Origin: Gemmatimonadota bacterium
Lineage (GTDB): Bacteria > Gemmatimonadota > Gemmatimonadetes > Longimicrobiales > RSA9
Reading direction: 5' to 3'
DNA length: 7,399 nucleotides
Assembly: GCA_012027055.1 (NCBI GenBank)
Contig: VEPF01000195.1
Coordinates: forward strand, 1,025-8,423
Shown one piece after another: positions 6,097-7,399 of this stretch. The stretch's first letter is position 1; each line of letters begins with the position of its first letter. Both the position numbers and the translations under genes were made by a program. The notes under the pieces are model-generated. The model was not told where the DNA came from. It saw only the letters and a program-made list of their open reading frames with translations, and did not search any database.

Positions 6097-7399
6097 ATGT
6101 CCGAGCCGATCGCCAGCCGCAGCCAGGCCGCCATCTTCCGGTTCTGGGCACCACTCTCCGTGCAGTGGCTGCTCATGTCGGTGGAAGGCCCCTTCCTCGC
6201 GGCCGTGATCGCCCGCATGGCGGATCCCACGGTCAACCTGGCCGCGTACGGAGTGGCGTTCGCGTTCGCGATGGTCTTCGAGTCGCCCATCATCATGCTC
6301 ATGAGCGCTTCCGTCGCCCTCGTGAGCGACGCCCGCAGCTACCGCCTGCTGCGCAACTTCACCATCGCGATGACTGCCGGCTGCACCGTGCTGCTGGTGC
6401 TGATGCTCGTGCCCGGCGTGTTCGCGTTCGTGCTCCGCGATCTGCTCGCCCTGCCCGCCACCGTGGTCCGCACCGTGCACGGCGCGCTGTGGCTGCTGCT
6501 GCCCTGGCCGGCCGCCATTGGCGTTCGGCGCTTCCTGCACGGCATCCTGATCCGCGCCGGACGCACGCGCCTGCTGGCTTACGGCACGGTCATTCGCCTC
6601 TCGGCCATGACCGGCGCGGCGCTCGTGCTCTCCGCCTGGAGCGGCTGGTGCGGCGCGTACGTCGGGGCCGCCTCCCTCTCTGCCGGGGTGGTCGGTGAAG
6701 CGCTGGCCACGGCGCTGATGGCGGTGGCCACCGTGCGCGGCCTGCTGCGCGGCGGAGTGCTCCACGCTGGCGGCCGCGCGGCCACTCTGCCCGGGGAATC
6801 GGAAGCCGGTGCCGGGGCGGAAGAGGTATCTGGTGCCGAGGGCGCGGCGGCCCGGTCCCTGGCGGATCGCGCCGAGACGGTAGCGCTCGACTACGGCCTG
6901 ATCGGGCGCTTCTATTTCCCGCTGGCGCTCACGTCCCTGATCGGCCTGGCCGTCCAGCCCATCCTCACGTTCTTCATGGGACGAGCGCCCGCGCCCGTGG
7001 AATCACTCGCGGTGTTCCCCGTGGTGCACGCGATCTCCTTCTTCTTCCGCGCCCCCGGAATCTCGTTCCAGGAAGCCGCCATCGCGCTGCTCGGGGATGA
7101 GCGTGAGCACCTGCGCGCGCTCACCCGCTTCGCCCTCGCGCTCGCAGGCGTGGTCACCGGCGCCATGGCGCTCATCGCCTTCACGCCCCTCGCCGACGTC
7201 TGGTTCCTCCGGGTTTCCGGGCTCTCCCGGCAGCTCGCCGACGCGGCCATAACACCCTTCCGCTTCGCGCTGCTGCTGCCGCCCCTGACGGTGCTGATCT
7301 CGCTCCAGCAGGCCATCCTCGTGCAGGCCCGCCGCCCCCGCGCGCTCACGGTCGGGAGCGCCATCGAGCTCGGCGGCATCGCGGTGCTGTTCGTGGTTC
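6097..7399 (+). CDS. Multi-pass membrane protein resembling MATE/MOP flippase superfamily, 3' end cut by window
   Basis: 434 codons are visible and the frame is still open at the right edge. Most MATE-like proteins are about 450 residues, so little is missing. The protein is strongly hydrophobic, with about ten or more membrane segments. It shows two half-repeats: FRFWAPLS (14-21) opens the first half and GRFYFPLAL (270-278) opens the second, each followed by a similar helix. The F-x-x-P-L motif in front of helices 1 and 7 is characteristic of the MOP superfamily. A soluble linker rich in Ala, Gly and Glu spans about 220-268, where the loop between halves is expected. The pattern also recalls the ANK (progressive ankylosis) transporter group. 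It could export a drug, organic acid or lipid-linked molecule; the substrate cannot be assigned. ATG 6097 is the only sensible start, as no other ATG or GTG occurs in frame after the protease stop. Unlike its neighbours it has no signal peptide. Confidence 0.72.
   Translation, partial: MSEPIASRSQAAIFRFWAPLSVQWLLMSVEGPFLAAVIARMADPTVNLAAYGVAFAFAMVFESPIIMLMSASVALVSDARSYRLLRNFTIAMTAGCTVLLVLMLVPGVFAFVLRDLLALPATVVRTVHGALWLLLPWPAAIGVRRFLHGILIRAGRTRLLAYGTVIRLSAMTGAALVLSAWSGWCGAYVGAASLSAGVVGEALATALMAVATVRGLLRGGVLHAGGRAATLPGESEAGAGAEEVSGAEGAAARSLADRAETVALDYGLIGRFYFPLALTSLIGLAVQPILTFFMGRAPAPVESLAVFPVVHAISFFFRAPGISFQEAAIALLGDEREHLRALTRFALALAGVVTGAMALIAFTPLADVWFLRVSGLSRQLADAAITPFRFALLLPPLTVLISLQQAILVQARRPRALTVGSAIELGGIAVLFVV

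Noticed and set aside
6082..6765. Minus-strand open frame rich in His, Gln and Glu opposite the membrane protein gene
   Set aside because: The composition follows from complementing hydrophobic codons of a membrane protein; there is no domain and no credible start site.

Overview
The window is uniformly very GC-rich, with G or C in most third codon positions, and carries four complete or nearly complete protein genes plus one left-truncated gene. Secreted enzymes with lipoprotein or Sec-type signals (including a short leader ending in Val-Ala-Gln-Thr), the high GC and the mix of families would fit a soil or sediment chemoheterotroph. Gemmatimonadota is my best guess, with Acidobacteriota or Myxococcota possible. 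This is an inference from style and family content, because no marker gene is present.

Layout: (1) 1-867, minus strand, runs off the left edge: an exported family-43 glycoside hydrolase (beta-xylosidase / alpha-L-arabinofuranosidase type) with all three catalytic acids visible. (2) 1018-1482, plus: a YbaK-type Cys-tRNA(Pro) deacylase, divergent from the GH43 gene across a 150-base gap. (3) 1652-4405, plus: a full-length exported family-78 alpha-L-rhamnosidase. (4) 4405-5952, plus: a lipoprotein zinc metalloprotease with an HEFMH motif. Its ATG shares one base with the rhamnosidase stop codon, so the two are almost certainly co-transcribed and translationally coupled. (5) 5962-6047: a cluster of strong GC hairpins that looks like the end of that operon. 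(6) 6097-7399, plus, runs off the right edge: a multi-pass membrane protein with two half-repeats, resembling the MATE/MOP flippase superfamily. It lacks a Shine-Dalgarno sequence and has a -10-like hexamer placed so that the mRNA could be leaderless.

Taken together, the GH43 and GH78 enzymes suggest scavenging of plant cell-wall or glycoside sugars (arabinose or xylose, and rhamnose) at the cell surface and in the periplasm. The protease is tied genetically to the rhamnosidase, but its substrate is unknown. YbaK is a housekeeping translation-quality gene sitting between them. No RNA genes, CRISPR, insertion sequences or phage genes are seen. No clear new defence or mobile system is present; the most unusual items are the rhamnosidase-protease coupling and the hairpin/leaderless arrangement in front of the membrane protein gene.
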